A stretch of DNA of 64,000 nucleotides from Bryopsis sp. KO-2023 (lineage: Eukaryota > Chlorophyta > Ulvophyceae > Bryopsidales > Bryopsidaceae). The stretch spans positions 4,216,001-4,280,000 of the forward strand of contig BSYQ01000004.1 in NCBI GenBank assembly GCA_030272585.1, written 5' to 3'. The notes beneath the pieces are model-generated. The model was not told the DNA's origin, did no database searches, and was given only the letters and a program-made list of their open reading frames with translations. Below are positions 21,648 to 34,125 of the stretch, piece by piece (positions within the stretch are counted from its first letter, which is position 1; each line of letters begins with the position of its first letter). Position numbers and translations under genes: made by a program.

Positions 21648-24600
21648 ATGTCGGACGATATGGAAGGTCAGCTTCTCGTCCTCTGTTTGTTCGCTTCTGT
21701 ATGTTCTTTATGAGGGATCTAATCAACCCCTCTTGATCGCGTCGCTTCTTTGGTCGGGTTCTGTGTGTTGTGGCGAGGACAATAGTGGCACATTGATTTT
21801 CTGGAGAGAAAAAAAAATCAAAAAAAAATTCCAACTTCCCCAGAAAGTATGTGTAAAAGCTCCACAGTGATGAATCACCTGTGGGTGTCAAGAAAGACAT
21901 GGATATAACTGCTGCAACATTTTGGATGGTTTGTGTAGACTGCATAATACTGATGTGGAAGTCGAATCGATACTTTTTTAGTGAAAACTTTTTGTGCCTT
22001 TGTTCAAAAATGCAGATTATGATGATTACGACTTCAACTACGATTCCGATGAAGATGACATTGGGGATGAGGATGTCGAAATCGAAAACATGTACTACAA
22101 CTCCAAAGGTGGCATCTGCAATTACACACATCCACCATTAATCAAGACATTGGAGCTGTGCAATAATAGCCAACCTGCCCCCCCCCCCAAAAAAAAAAAA
22201 AAAAAAAAAAAAGAAACAAGAAACATACACATAGTGGATCGTAGTGTAAATTTTTTTAAATATTAATTGTTGTTGTGAAGTGGTCAACAAGATGGCATAT
22301 CTTCGATACTGGCAAGAAATAATGAGCTGAGTGTTTTTTTTTTTGGTTTGGGTGGGGGTTGTTGAAGGTACTTTAGCGGAGCAAGAGGAGGGTTACATCA
22401 CGGAAGCCCTCCAAGGTTTTCAACAGGTGGTCGACATGCAGTCCAAGGACAAAGGAGAATGGTAGGATGGATGATTATTATTTTCGTTTTATAATTTATC
22501 AACGATATGAATTGATTACTGGCACTTCCTCCCGGAAAGGAAAACTACTTAGATTGACACTAATTTCGGCTGGAATCGTAGGGCTGCTGCTATTCTGGAC
22601 TGTATGATTGTTTTTTTGCTTTAGTGTTCTGTTTGGCTTGGGACCTTTTGGATTATGAGGAAGCCCCCCTAACATGGATAATTTTTTTGTTTTTCTGTTT
22701 GGTTTTTTTCAGGGGTTTTCGGGCTTTGAAACAAGTGATCAAAATTCATTTCAAGATGGACAAGGTGGATGATATGATGGAGGCGTACAGGTCCGAGAAA
22801 GATCGACGGCAAATCTAAATTGGAAAGGTGTCGTCCCCATTCTGGTTTTTTCGCCTTTCTCTTTCTTTTTTTTTTTGGGGGGGGGGGGAATCCCACGGCC
22901 AACTTCTCATAATTTTTTCGAATTCTGAAAACTGCATTGTAGGTGTAGAGTGTCCTGCTTTTTTTCCCTTTTTCTTTTTTATTTTTTTTTGGGGGGGAGA
23001 TTAATTTTGGAACATGTCTTTGATTGTTTTTTTTTTTCCGTGTCCATTGGGACTTCACAGGTGATAAATTTCACTCAGGTGTTCCATAAGGATGTTTTTT
23101 TTTTAATTTGCATTATTTTGCGTGGCTGTTGCTATACTGACCAAGTGATTAGTATTCCTGCACATTTTCTGAACCCCCCTAAAAAAATGAAATGAAAATA
23201 AAATTAAATAAATGAATGAATGAATTGAACAATAGAAAGAATAGATGGACAAATACTAAATAACAAACAAAATAAAAAAGTAAAAAAAAAAGTAAAAAGC
23301 AAAATCAATCTGTTCGCCGACTTTCATTTTTCTTCGCCTCACTCTTTTTTTTTCTTGTTTTATTTTTTCATTTTCCAAAAGGGAGATGTTGGATTACGTC
23401 AAAAGCAACGCCGTGACAAAAAATCAGTCGGAGAAGAAAATCAACAGCTTGCTGGACTTCATTTCCCAATCGACTAACATCGAGCTGCTGCAGAGGTTTT
23501 ACGAAACCACGCTGCAGGCATTGGAGGAAACCCAAAACGAAAGGCTGTGGTTCAAAACCAATCTCAAACTGTGCTATCTGTACTTTCACAGAAAAGAATT
23601 CGCACACATGGCCAAGTTGCTGAAGGTTTTGAAACGGTGGGTGATGCTGGTTTTCTAAGCCAATTATATGGTGTTTTTCCAAAAAAAAACCTGAATTTTT
23701 ACACAGCCGCCATACATTTCCCTTTTTTTTGGGTTTTTTTTTTTCCCGTCTTGAACAGGTCGTGCCAAAAAGAGGACGGTACGTCAGACATGAAGAAAGG
23801 CACCCAGCTGTTGGACATCTATGCCATCGAAATCCAGATGTACACGCAGCAAAAGAACAACAAGAAACTGAAGGAGCTGTACCTGGACGCCCTGAGAATC
23901 AAATCTGCCATCCCCCATCCGAGGATCATGGGCATCATTCGAGAATGTGGAGGGAAAATGCACATGCATGACGAACTGTGGGAACAGGCGGCAACCGATT
24001 TCTTCGAGGTCCGTGTTTTTTTTTTCTGCATTGTTCTATGAGATTTTTAATTGGGGGGGGGGGTGGCTGGGGGGAAGTCGAGTTTCTGATTACAGCTCCC
24101 AGAGTCAGACAGGGCACCGCAGTGGTCACTCGATCAAGGATTTATCCCTGAAATACCCTGACTGTGATTTGAACTCGGCAAAAAATGGTGATGTCTCTTG
24201 GAAGATTTTGTTTCAAAAAAAACAAACTATAAAACTATAAAAAAAACTGAAGTGCTGATTTCCCCCTGAAATCTAGGCTTTCAAGAATTTTGACGAGGCT
24301 GGAGCGACCAGGAAGATTCAGTGTTTGAAATATCTGGTGTTGGCGACCATGTTGATGGAGTCCAACGTGGATCCTTTCACCGCCCAAGAGTCCCAGCCTT
24401 ACAAAAACGATCCTGAAGTCGCTGCGATGACAGCCCTGGTGGAAGCTTACCAAAACAACAACATCAAAAACTTCGAAAAAATTTTGAAAACGGAGAGGTG
24501 AGTGGGGGCGCCTTTTCTGACGAGAAAAACCATCGAGAAAAAAGAAAGCCGAAAACTGGAGCGGTAAAGAATCAATGGTGTTACCTCTAAAACTTTTTTT

Positions 24601-25294
24601 TTTCTTTTTTTTTTTGTTACACAGGAAAACGATAATGGATGATCCGTTCATTCGCAACTATATAGAGGATTTGCTGCGAAAAATCCGGACTCAAGTTTTG
24701 CTGAAACTCATCCAGCCGTACACCCAAGTCAGGCTACCTTTCATTTCCAAAAAATTGAACATCCCGGAGAACGAAGTGGAGCAGCTGCTGGTTTCGCTGA
24801 TTCTCGACAACAGAATAACGGGCCACGTCGATCAGGTAGGGTAAAAAACCGGTTTCTTTGAATAAAAAGAAGGGAAGTTGATTTGATTTCACATTTTGGA
24901 CCAACTTAAGAACAAAAAAAATAGCTTTCTCTCGGTTGTTCATGGCTTGGAGATTTGTCAACAGGAGAAAAAAAAATTGAAAATCGAATGCAACAGATTC
25001 CATTAATTAATTAGTACTTTTTTTTTTGGGGGGGGGGGGTCCATCTATGTTTCGAATTTTTTTTATTTTCCTTTCACATGTGTTACAATTTTCCCATTCT
25101 TTGTGCAATTTCGAAAAGCTGTTCAGGGTTTTTTCTCTTCTTTTTTTTTTCCTTCAATTTTGGGACATCAGGTGAACGCCGTTTTAGAGCTCGGGGACGA
25201 AACCAGCGGAACCAATCGATACAGTGCAATAGACAAATGGGCCACTCAACTCGGCAGTTTGCATAACAGCGTCGTTCACAGACTCCAATGGTGA
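21648..25294 (+). CDS. CSN2: COP9 signalosome complex subunit 2
   Basis: PCI-domain scaffold of the COP9 signalosome, which removes NEDD8/RUB from cullin-RING ligases in nucleus and cytosol. Nine exons: 21648-21666, 22016-22108, 22368-22461, 22713-22790, 23382-23636, 23759-24008, 24277-24497, 24625-24835 and 25172-25294, total 1344 nt, 447 aa plus stop (human protein 443 aa). The acidic N-terminus (MSDDME then an Asp/Tyr-rich stretch) is followed by family blocks [109 protein letters not shown] and the C-terminal winged-helix/PCI part ([33 protein letters not shown]). Every exon junction keeps frame. The promoter lies next to the inverted duplication. Confidence 0.95.
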
Positions 25295-28200
25295 ACGAAG
25301 AGAACCCAAGAAAAGAAAAAAAAATCATCAAAAAGGCAAAAGAAAACAGAGGTCAAAATCCAAGATGGGTGTATTAACCCAAAAAAAAAAGCGAAGGAAA
25401 GGAAAGGAAAGGAAAAAACAGATGTAGATGTTGGAACCTCCCTGTTCGTCTGTGGATCGTTTTCTTTTCCTGTCGTTGGGTCGTGAAAGTAGAATATGTT
25501 TTCTTTTCTTTTTTTTTGGGGGGGGGGGGGAGTTCTAAACAGGAGGGAAATGTTCCATGGGTTTGGTAGGATTTTTCTTTTGGAGGGGTGCAGGGCTGAT
25601 GGCCTGTGATACAGGTTATTTTGATGGGATCTGGGTGGTTTGAAACGAAAAAGCCAGGTTGCACACAAGTGTGTCATGCATACTGTAATGCGCTGAGTAG
25701 CGTAACCCACAAGCTTTTGCAGTTTCGTTTCTTGATGGTTCCTAAGGTTTGGTCTCGTCTTCGTTTTGACTTCACACGCTGGTCCGCTGGTGCGGTTTGC
25801 GGTTTCTCAACTTACCATTCAATCAAAAACATTTTAAACAAACATCTGGTGCTAACATCTGACCCAAACCACAAGAAACCCAACACAAAAATACTGAGGG
25901 ACTCACCTTTGATTCCTCCACCACATTGTTATACGTCCGCTTTGCTGGGTGTTTCGTTGACCAATCCATCTCTGTTCGAAAAGAAAACCTCCCAAGGAAG
26001 TCGACCGATACTAACACAAAGGCTGGTGCATCTTGCCATCACCACCTATGTGTCAAAGCATGAGGGTTCCCAAGATCTTTTCCACTTGAAAGCCTTCCTT
26101 GCCACCTTTCAATATTCTCAAGCGTTTCTCCTGGGTGTAAAACAACAAGAAATCTTCTCGCGACTCGGCACTCGAACTCAGCCGCACAATCAATGTTTAC
26201 TGTTTTCCTATGTTCGCTAGTTGATTATATCTTCTGTATCTTTAGTGACATGCAACACTCCTTGACGCTGGATTTTTTACCTTTGCAATAAAAATAAATA
26301 AATATAAAAATATACAATATATTGGACTTTAGTGCATCTATTCTCAATCGCCAATTTCGGAAGGAAAGGAGGGGGCCAGCAACTTTGTCTTTAAAAGTTT
26401 CTTTTGCTCCTTGTACACCGCCTGTCAACGGACGGTTGGTTTAGCAATAAAGTTTCACTCTTTCAATCCTTTCGTTTGACATCTGGAACTCATTTATATA
26501 TATAAATAACAGCTTAAAAATCGCCCTTTCGTGTATGTTCAACACTTGCTGGACCTGTTGCACTTCTTGCACAAATTTGTCGGGCCTGCCGAAGCCGTGG
26601 ACAACAAGCATGCAGTTTTTTTAAGCTGTGGTTATTTTGCCGGTTTGAACCGGTTCGAGTTTTCCAAAATCGCTTTTCAAAGCCTTTCATCCAACCGACA
26701 AACTTGCTAAAACGATCAAATAGGGTGTACCGTAGAGGGTAACGCTCCAGCGATCTCCATCGTTTTCATTCTTCTTCGCTTTAGGGCTTGGGAGGGTGAA
26801 TAAAAATACACAACAGAAGCATCATCTGTTTCTCAAGATTGCGTTCGAGACCTCGTCCCACAGCTCCTCAATTGCTGTCAAAAAAACACTCGGAGACGGC
26901 CACCGACCTGGACCGTATGATACGGATGACTGGACGGCGTCTATCATACCCAACAACCAAATAATTGTTTCTTTTCCATGAAGCATCAGCAACTGAAGAG
27001 ATTGAAATAGAGCAAAAACTATCATATCGATATGGCAGTTTCGAGATATGGCCATATCCATGGGTTGAAGTTTTTGCCAAATCACAGTTGAGAGTTTGTT
27101 CACGCAAGATCCTTCTTTTTTGTTTTTTTTTGCATGTAAGCCTGTGTGCATATAGGCTTTATCCACAAAGGCAAATCATCACGATTTGTTATGATTTGTT
27201 ATTTTTTTCACACAATCGCAACGAGTAATTCGACTAAACCGCTTTTCCGATTTTGCATGAATCTTTTTCCGACACACCACGTTGGCAACTTTTGTGAGGC
27301 TGTTAAATGATTTGGGTGCTTGCTTTGTTCAACTCACAAGGGCTTTTTTTGAACACCCATCCGAAAACGTTCAAAATATACGAACACTGAAAATTTAAGC
27401 TTCGTCACCTCAGTTCGGATAAGTAGTTCTTATTGATACCAAGCTTGGTTTCAATCATTCTCAATTGTGGTTGCCGTAGGAATTGAATCTCGGATTGTCA
27501 ACACAAGGTAATCAGAAAAGCACGAATTGCACGAATAATGAGTGCTCCTGTTGCAAGTTAACCTGGCGTATATCCCGGGCTGAACAGAACCTCGTTCGGA
27601 GGGAATGGGAGGTGTCAAGTCTGGTTCGAAAATTCCAAAACAGTCGTCAGGAAGTGAAAAATCAAACGAAGGAGAGGAGCAGTGTAAGTTCTGTCAATTA
27701 TAGTTTGTGCAAGGAGGTGTGGAAGCAAGAGGTGCATCCAGGTCTGGAAGAGGAATGAGGTGTTTGTACAGTTTTTCCAAACGCGATCGTCCTTCGCTGC
27801 AAGAAAGAAAGTCCTCGGATTCTCATACAACCAAAGATTGTTTTGGAAAGGAGGAGTAACGTCCTTGTGAATCGATCATTACAAGAACGGCTTCTTCCTG
27901 CCAGCCGTTGCTTTTCGTTAGCAGCAACAACCAACATGGTTAGCAATTGAAAAAAAAAATCCGTCGCAAACACAACAGCGTGTTTAAGCAAGCGTATTGG
28001 TGCAGATTGGATTTCGTCTACGTTCGAAATTCCCTTCTTGGCCACCACTCTGTAATGTTGGTGTATACGGACCAGAATGAGACTGGACAGAGAGACTTTG
28101 AGGAGTAGAACCAAGATACCTTACAGCGGACATCCGTTCGTTGTACCGCTTGCACTCTAACCATAACTGTTCGTCCCACTGCAACACTATCAACTCGAGC

Positions 28201-30133
28201 CACAGTCAGGCATACAATTTACCCTTGCCTGACTCGTCCAAATAAACATGTTGTCAGGATAGACCCTCAAGGATGAATCCCATACAAATCTTCCCTCTCA
28301 ACCTAAGAATGTCCTGCAGAACAACCACCCACACAGTCTAACATTAATGGTGTCATAAAAGTGCACTTGCCCTTGATTCTCACAGCCCACAAAAGTCAGA
28401 CGGTGTGACTGTATTGATCGAGTGAATACCCGCAGGCCACTGAGTACAAATAGCTTTCCACCCAGAAAGCTGAGTTGAAATATGGACGTTTGAAGTACAA
28501 AGTTTGCAGTTGAGTTAAGGCACGGCATGCCTGGGCTGTTTGGAGCATCGTCTGCTTGACATTTTTGTAGGCCCGCAACAGGCCGCAAGAGAGACATCTC
28601 GGAAGCATTATTCTTGGGACGGCGGGTTGAGGGACAACCGCCTTTGCAACACTGGCAGTTCCGGAACTGATTGATCGACCAAAGATGAAGATCGAACGCA
28701 ATAGGGCTCAGTTTACAATCATGCCGAGCTGTTTTAATCAGTAAAAAGTATCGCTTGTGGCGCTGACTGGAGTGCCGTTCCTGGTACACTGGTTCTTTTG
28801 CCATCACAGGTTCTTTCTCTCAATTCAAAACATGGTGCATGGGCTACCATCAACGCTTCTCATGGTTGTGTACCAAGGCAAACATAAAAAGAATCGATAC
28901 AACGGAAAAACACACACACACACACACAAACGATTGGAAAGGTAGCGGACCGGTTCTGCCGGTCTTCTCTGAAATGATCATCTACTCTTGTCTGTTCTTT
29001 TCCGTTGGCAACTCTGATCATGTGGCCAACACAACACAACAAATCGCTATCAGTTTTGATGCAAGGGTTTCCTCAGCATCAGTTTAATTATCAGAGGAGA
29101 TATTGTTGTACCAACCCTTGTCCGTTTGGGTCTGAAGTGTCAAATGGTCTTATTGTTTGTAATGGACTTCATTGGGGTGTGAATAAAAATAAAAACTGAC
29201 CTCTCAGACTCGCCAGCAAGAACAACTGGACCACTACCAGTGAAAGTACCAGTGAAACTCCCGCCCACCATTTACCAACTGATTCCCATGTGAACAGGTT
29301 AATGGCTTATGGCTACCATCAGATCTATCCTCCACTCCCTTTGGTTGGATTTTTTTTTTGGGGGTGTTCTTTCTTGTACAGCATTGCAAAGCAAACTTTT
29401 CTACATCAGCAGTGTATTTCTTTCTCTTGGCAACGGTGGGAATTTTGGGACTTCCTCCAACAAAATCAACAGTTCTTTTTTTTTTCCTTTTGTGAATCCT
29501 TCGGTTGTGGGCATGGTCCAAAAAGAGGTGATTCTTGCCAGTCGAGCATTTCTGTTTCAATTCTCGGATGCAGCACAGTGCGTGAAAATTTCCTTTTCAA
29601 TCCAAACTGTGGGCTGATATAGTTGACGTAAAATCAGACAAAGGCAAGAAATCTTTCATGCATTGGGTCGAAGGCTCCACCCCAGACGAAGAACTCGGCT
29701 GTTTCGTTTTCCTGAAATGCTGGTTTACAAATGTAGCAAATTTCTAATCCACGGCGGATCAAAGTCTTTATCCAAGTTTTAGGAGGGGGGTGAGATCTGT
29801 TTTATGCCATCTGTTTTTTAAGGGGCCAAAAACACACAGTCCACCCCTCTCCAGAATCGATGCATGTATCAGCTTTTAGCTTCTTTTCCTTTTCTCACTT
29901 CTGGATTTTTTTTTCCCTGCTCAACCTCCCTCCTCCCCTTGGTCAACACAGGTGTATTTTTCTTGGTACAACCTCCACCGAAGAAAGGCCGGTTTCCTCA
30001 CCATCGTAATTTAACAAACCTCACTTTCGTTCAATCCTAGCCTTGCGACTCCACTCCACGCAACGAAGGAGGAACGAACCCCCGAAACAAACACAACTAA
30101 CGAAAAGAGTGAGGGGATGACGACTCTTTGACG
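25295..30133. other. Large gene-free stretch (4.8 kb)
   Basis: Downstream of CSN2 and downstream of the minus-strand MIC19-like gene. It contains T(n)G(n) tracts (near 25505-25530 and 29350), a (CA)n run near 28910, and unremarkable ORFs of up to 204 codons with no protein-like composition I can defend. Some minus-strand stretches around 28300-28800 look faintly protein-like but show no clear exon structure or family. This could be degraded repeats; I see no transposon ends. Confidence 0.4.
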
Positions 30134-30583
30134 TCAAGATGACGTCTCCATTTGAGCCACTCTCCAGGCTTCGCCCGCGCATTTCGCGTAAGCGTCCACG
30201 GCACCTCGACACCCGAAAACGTCCCCACCTTCGTAGCATTTCGAGCAAGCCTCCCTCTCGGCTTCGCACGGGACCGGGCGTTCGCGAACCTGATACCCCT
30301 GGTCGATCATTTCTTGCGCGTAAGCGTTCACTTTGTCGACTTCCGCCTCCTCCCGCTTCAGCAGCAGATCCCCCACTTTGTTGGCGCCCACTAAAGCGTT
30401 CCGAAGCTCCAAATCTTTCCGAATCGCGTCCATGGCGCTCCTGGGCAGTCTGCTGACGGATCGCGACGGCAACGGGGGTGGTCGAAGGGGGGCCGACGGG
30501 GCTTTCTTTTCCTCATCTTTGGAAGCGAGCCTTCGCAGTAGGCCGGGGGAAATCGTGAACTCCACTTTCCCCGTGCTCGTCAT
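30134..30583 (-). CDS. Twin CX9C CHCH-domain protein, MIC19/CHCHD3-like
   Basis: Intronless 149-aa ORF. Cysteines at 106 and 116 and at 125 and 135 form two exact C-x9-C helices of a CHCH domain (FGCRGAVDAYAKC at the second), with an extra Cys113. This signature marks proteins imported into the mitochondrial intermembrane space and oxidised by Mia40. The N-terminal half is basic and Pro/Ser-rich and leads into a charged helix (KVNAYAQEMIDQGYQVRERP), the arrangement seen in MIC19/CHCHD3-type MICOS subunits that shape cristae junctions. The assignment to MICOS is inference from layout; another CHCH family is possible. Transcribed divergently from the GCSH gene across 326 bp. Confidence 0.7.
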   Translation of the reverse strand: MTSTGKVEFTISPGLLRRLASKDEEKKAPSAPLRPPPLPSRSVSRLPRSAMDAIRKDLELRNALVGANKVGDLLLKREEAEVDKVNAYAQEMIDQGYQVRERPVPCEAEREACSKCYEGGDVFGCRGAVDAYAKCAGEAWRVAQMETSS

Positions 30584-30909
30584 AATTTTCTCTTTTCCTT
30601 AAGGCTCAAAAGACCGACAACCCGATCCAGTCTACGAAACGACCAAGGAGCAGGTTTGAGCAAACCACTCAAAGATCAATCGAATCAAAGACTTTGGAAG
30701 GAAAAAAAATGTTGGAACACTAAAAAAAATGTTCAAAATGTCACCCGGCTGTTCGTACGGCTGCGCCCACTGCACACACTCACTCCCTACAAAACCATCG
30801 AATTGCTGGCAAAGCACTTCTGCGTGTTCTCGCTCATCCAAATTTCACCCAAGACTTTCGTCGCCATTCTCTCTTCCGCTTGATCCTCACTTTTTTCTCC
30901 TCTCCAACA
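30584..30909. promoter_or_regulatory. Bidirectional promoter, MIC19-like / GCSH
   Basis: Only 326 bp separate the two head-to-head start codons, so both promoters and 5' UTRs must fit here. No TATA box is evident. Both products are probably mitochondrial, which would suit co-regulation (inference). Confidence 0.5.
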
Positions 30910-32650
30910 ATGGCACTCCGACGACTCGCCTCCGAACTCTCCGGTCGATTCGGCTCCGCATCCCACTTGCAGCCGGTCTCCCAGGAGCTGTTCGGCTTCG
31001 CCTTCGCGAGGTCTTGTAAGTGCGCAATTGATTGCTCGTGATTTCCTGCTTCCCCCGTGCGTTTTCTTCTTGAATGCGGGGGCGTCAGCTACTCCACCCC
31101 TGTCGTAAATCGTTTATGGAAGATCTGCAGCGCGGCCTGAGTTTTCCTTTGTGGGAGGTTCCGTTGTTGAGATTCCGCCTTCGAACCGTCCCTCCGACGG
31201 GAGATTTTAAAAATGCGTTGCTTGAGTTTTTGTTTGATTGCGGTGTTGCTATCGCTATTCAACCGTGATCTGCTCTGGAACTTGACTGCTGCAAACGTCT
31301 GGAGCATCAACGCGAGTTTTTTTTTTTTTCTTTGAAGGCTTCCATTACGCCAAGAGCCACGAATACGTGAATGTGGAGGGCGACTCCGCCACTGTGGGGA
31401 TTTCTGACTTCGCTCAGGTACGCTTTTATAAAGCGTTATTTGTTTTTTATAGTTTTTTTTTATTTGGCCCTACTTAGATGGCGTCTTAATAAACGTCTGA
31501 ATTGGCTGCGCTTGTTATTTCAACAGAAAGAGTTGGGCGATATCGTGTACGTGGAGCTGCCAGAGGTTGGCTCCACAGTAACCAAGGGAGAAACTTTTGG
31601 AGTGGTGGAGTCTGTGAAGGTAAAACTCAATTTAAAAAATAAACTGAAAAAAATGATGATAGTTTTTTTTTGGATTTTTCGATACTTTACTTGCTTGTTT
31701 GTTTATTTACTCTCTTTCCTCACTACGAAAAGAATTTTGTTTTCAGAGGGATAGAATATGCATGCCAGACGATATTCTTCTGTTGACTTTCAAATCGAAG
31801 GATAAGGAAAAAGTCGCAAAAGAACACCGTCGTTTATTTTTATTTTTTACCTCATGTTTTATTTCTTTCCTTTTGTTTTTTCTTCCCTTTTTGAATGAAC
31901 AGGCAGCCAGCGATGTCTACGCTCCTGTGAGTGGAGAGGTCGTTGAAGCCAACGGGACCTTGGCAGATCAAGCCAGTCTGGTGAGCAAACCTCTTTGCAT
32001 TTTCTTTTCTCGAAAATGAAATCCCTGAAAGAAGAAACTGCCAACCACTCAGAAAGGATGTACCTCAACATATCCAATTCCTTCCCTGTCAAAAACAAGT
32101 TGTTTGAATGTGTCCTTTTGCACATTCTTTAATTTTGGTTAGGAACAGCACTTTTCTATCCAGTGTTGATTGATGTCTGGATTATGTTATCGTTTCGAAT
32201 CAAGAAGGCTATTTTTTATGTTTTTTTGCCTTGGCCTTGTCTTTATTAAGCACGGTTTCGAAATGGGAAAGAGAGCAAAGATGGATGATTTGGAAAGAAT
32301 AGTTTTTTCTTCCTTCGAAAGAGTTGCTGATCTATAATGCTTGTCATTTTTTAAGCCCGGAGGTTTCACATCATATATATTTTATGATTTTTTTTTGGGG
32401 GGGGGACCGATTGGGGTTTATTTTTGGACAGATTTCCTGCTTTTCGATGGAAGGTCGATCCCTGGTAAATAAATGATTTTGATGCACTCGATAAAAATCT
32501 GGTTGTGATACTTTTTCTCTGTATTTTTTACAGGTTAATGAGGATCCACAGGGAGAAGGTTGGATGATCAAGATCAAACTCTCAGATGCTGGGGAAGTTT
32601 CCAGTCTTCTGCCAGCATCAGAATATGGACCTTACTGCGAAAGCCTTTAG
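30910..32650 (+). CDS. GCSH: Glycine cleavage system H protein, mitochondrial
   Basis: Lipoyl carrier that shuttles the aminomethyl group between the P and T proteins of mitochondrial glycine decarboxylase. Five exons: 30910-31015, 31338-31417, 31527-31619, 31903-31980 and 32534-32650, total 474 nt, 157 aa plus stop. An Arg/Ser-rich presequence ([19 protein letters not shown]) precedes the H-protein fold: [38 protein letters not shown], and the lipoylation loop [20 protein letters not shown], with the modified lysine at residue 93, the last codon of exon 3. The C-terminal part [12 protein letters not shown] is also typical. In a photosynthetic cell it supports photorespiration. Confidence 0.95.
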
Positions 32651-33761
32651 ACTGCTTTTTTTTTTTTAAACCTGCCATTTTAAAAAAAGGGGAGAAAACA
32701 GGGGAGTCATATCCCTTTCCTCAAAAAAAAAAAAGAAAAAAAAAGCAACACAGCAGAGAGAGAGAGAGGAAGAAAGAAAGCAAAACAAGAAAAGGGCTAA
32801 AAAAGAGGAGCACAGCTCCTTCTTTTTTGGTCTTGTTTCTTTTCTTGTTTAATTTGTCGAATGAAGGGTAGTTTTAATACAAAAACTTTTGAAAAAGAGA
32901 AAGGAAAAAGAGTTTTGTGCTTGGAGGCGACGATAATGGGATTATTGTTGAATTGTTGAGAGAAAACTTGATTTTTTTTTTGGTCGGTCGGTTTGCATCG
33001 GATGTGCATTTCTTGAAACAGAAAAAAGGAGGGAAAAAAAAGAAAAGGGGGGTTTTGTGCTGGGGGAATTTTTATACAATGTCCTTTCTCGGTCTTTTTT
33101 TTTTCTTTCCTTTTTGACCATATCGGATTTTTTTTTCCGAGGAGAATTCCTTTTAATTTGTGTTGGTCGAAAAAGGGAGGATGGCTTTTCCCCTCAGACA
33201 AGAAGTGCCGCCGATATGTGTCAGCTGACTCACCTTCACCTGCTTGCGTTAAGGAGAGGTGGTGCTGTCCAGCAGTGTTTGGCATCGGTGGCCAAACAGG
33301 AATTTGGATTTCCATTTCAGGGTTTTTTTTTGAACCCTTGATGCAGAGACCTGTCACCATCTTAAATGTTCACTCTGCATGCAACTACTCTTTGGACATT
33401 TCTTGCATGAATCGAAACTTGAGGAACGTTTGCCAACGAGGAGTACTCAAGATCAATTAACGTGTTCAGCATGACACACCAGCATCGTTGCCACCAACAT
33501 AATCACCCAAGCACCAGAACTTTGAAGTGTACGAAAGATTTTTATGCAGTTTATTACTTGCATGAAATGACCTCCAACAGCTTTTTTTCTGTGGCCCAAC
33601 AAAAAATTTGTTTCCCCAAAAAGGATAAGGGCAGTGTGATTGGCTCTTTTGGAGTCTGTGTGACTTGTTTTTTTTGCCGCTTGGGACTCCTTTTGTGTTT
33701 GCATTAGTACAAGGATTGTTCACACTGGGGGCAATCATCAACCATCTCCACAAGTGATCGA
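32651..33761. other. Gene-free spacer, GCSH 3' flank
   Basis: A/T homopolymer-rich, with no supported ORF. It leads into the right arm of the inverted duplication, whose boundary is near 33762. Confidence 0.4.
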
Positions 33762-34114
33762 TTCAAGGGCAAGGAAAGACACACGAGCATGGATAATACA
33801 ACACGCGAAAAAATGCATTTCTCTTGCATAGTGTCGCCAAAAAAAAGGAGGAAAGTCTCGCGCTGAAGGACGCGCTCTTCCGTGGGTGGTCCTCCTCGAC
33901 TCCGGTTAATGGCCCCACATCTGAGGGTATGTTTCGCCAGGTTCTAGGAAGGATATGTATCGTCGTTTTCTGTGTAAAGGAAGAAGAGTCGGGGTTTCGC
34001 GGTCTGGACGTCGTGTCGTGTCGACGCAGGCATAAGCCCAATTTGGTATCGAGTTTGGACACTCTCTCCAGGCAACCCAAGACTTGCGTTCACAGTACCA
34101 GTTTTCGTTTTCCA

Positions 34115-34125
34115 CACGTCACGTG
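34115..34125. promoter_or_regulatory. Conserved G-box-like element (right arm)
   Basis: CACGTCACGTG, complement of the element at 21040-21050, about 1.55 kb upstream of the intact coiled-coil gene. Preserved identically in both arms. Confidence 0.35.

Noticed and set aside
26540-26712. Short plus-strand frame with a VQHLLDLLHFLHKF stretch
   Set aside because: Under 60 codons, with no splice partners or start; could be chance.
28298-28807. Faintly protein-like minus-strand frames (two overlapping ORFs of 101 and 169 codons)
   Set aside because: Two frames are equally open, no acceptor/donor structure joins them to other exons, and no family is recognised.
30134-30583. Plus-strand ORFs (105, 80 and 89 codons) over the CHCH gene
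   Set aside because: Overlap the strongly supported twin CX9C ORF in antisense; Arg/Pro-rich translations arise from its GC-rich codons.
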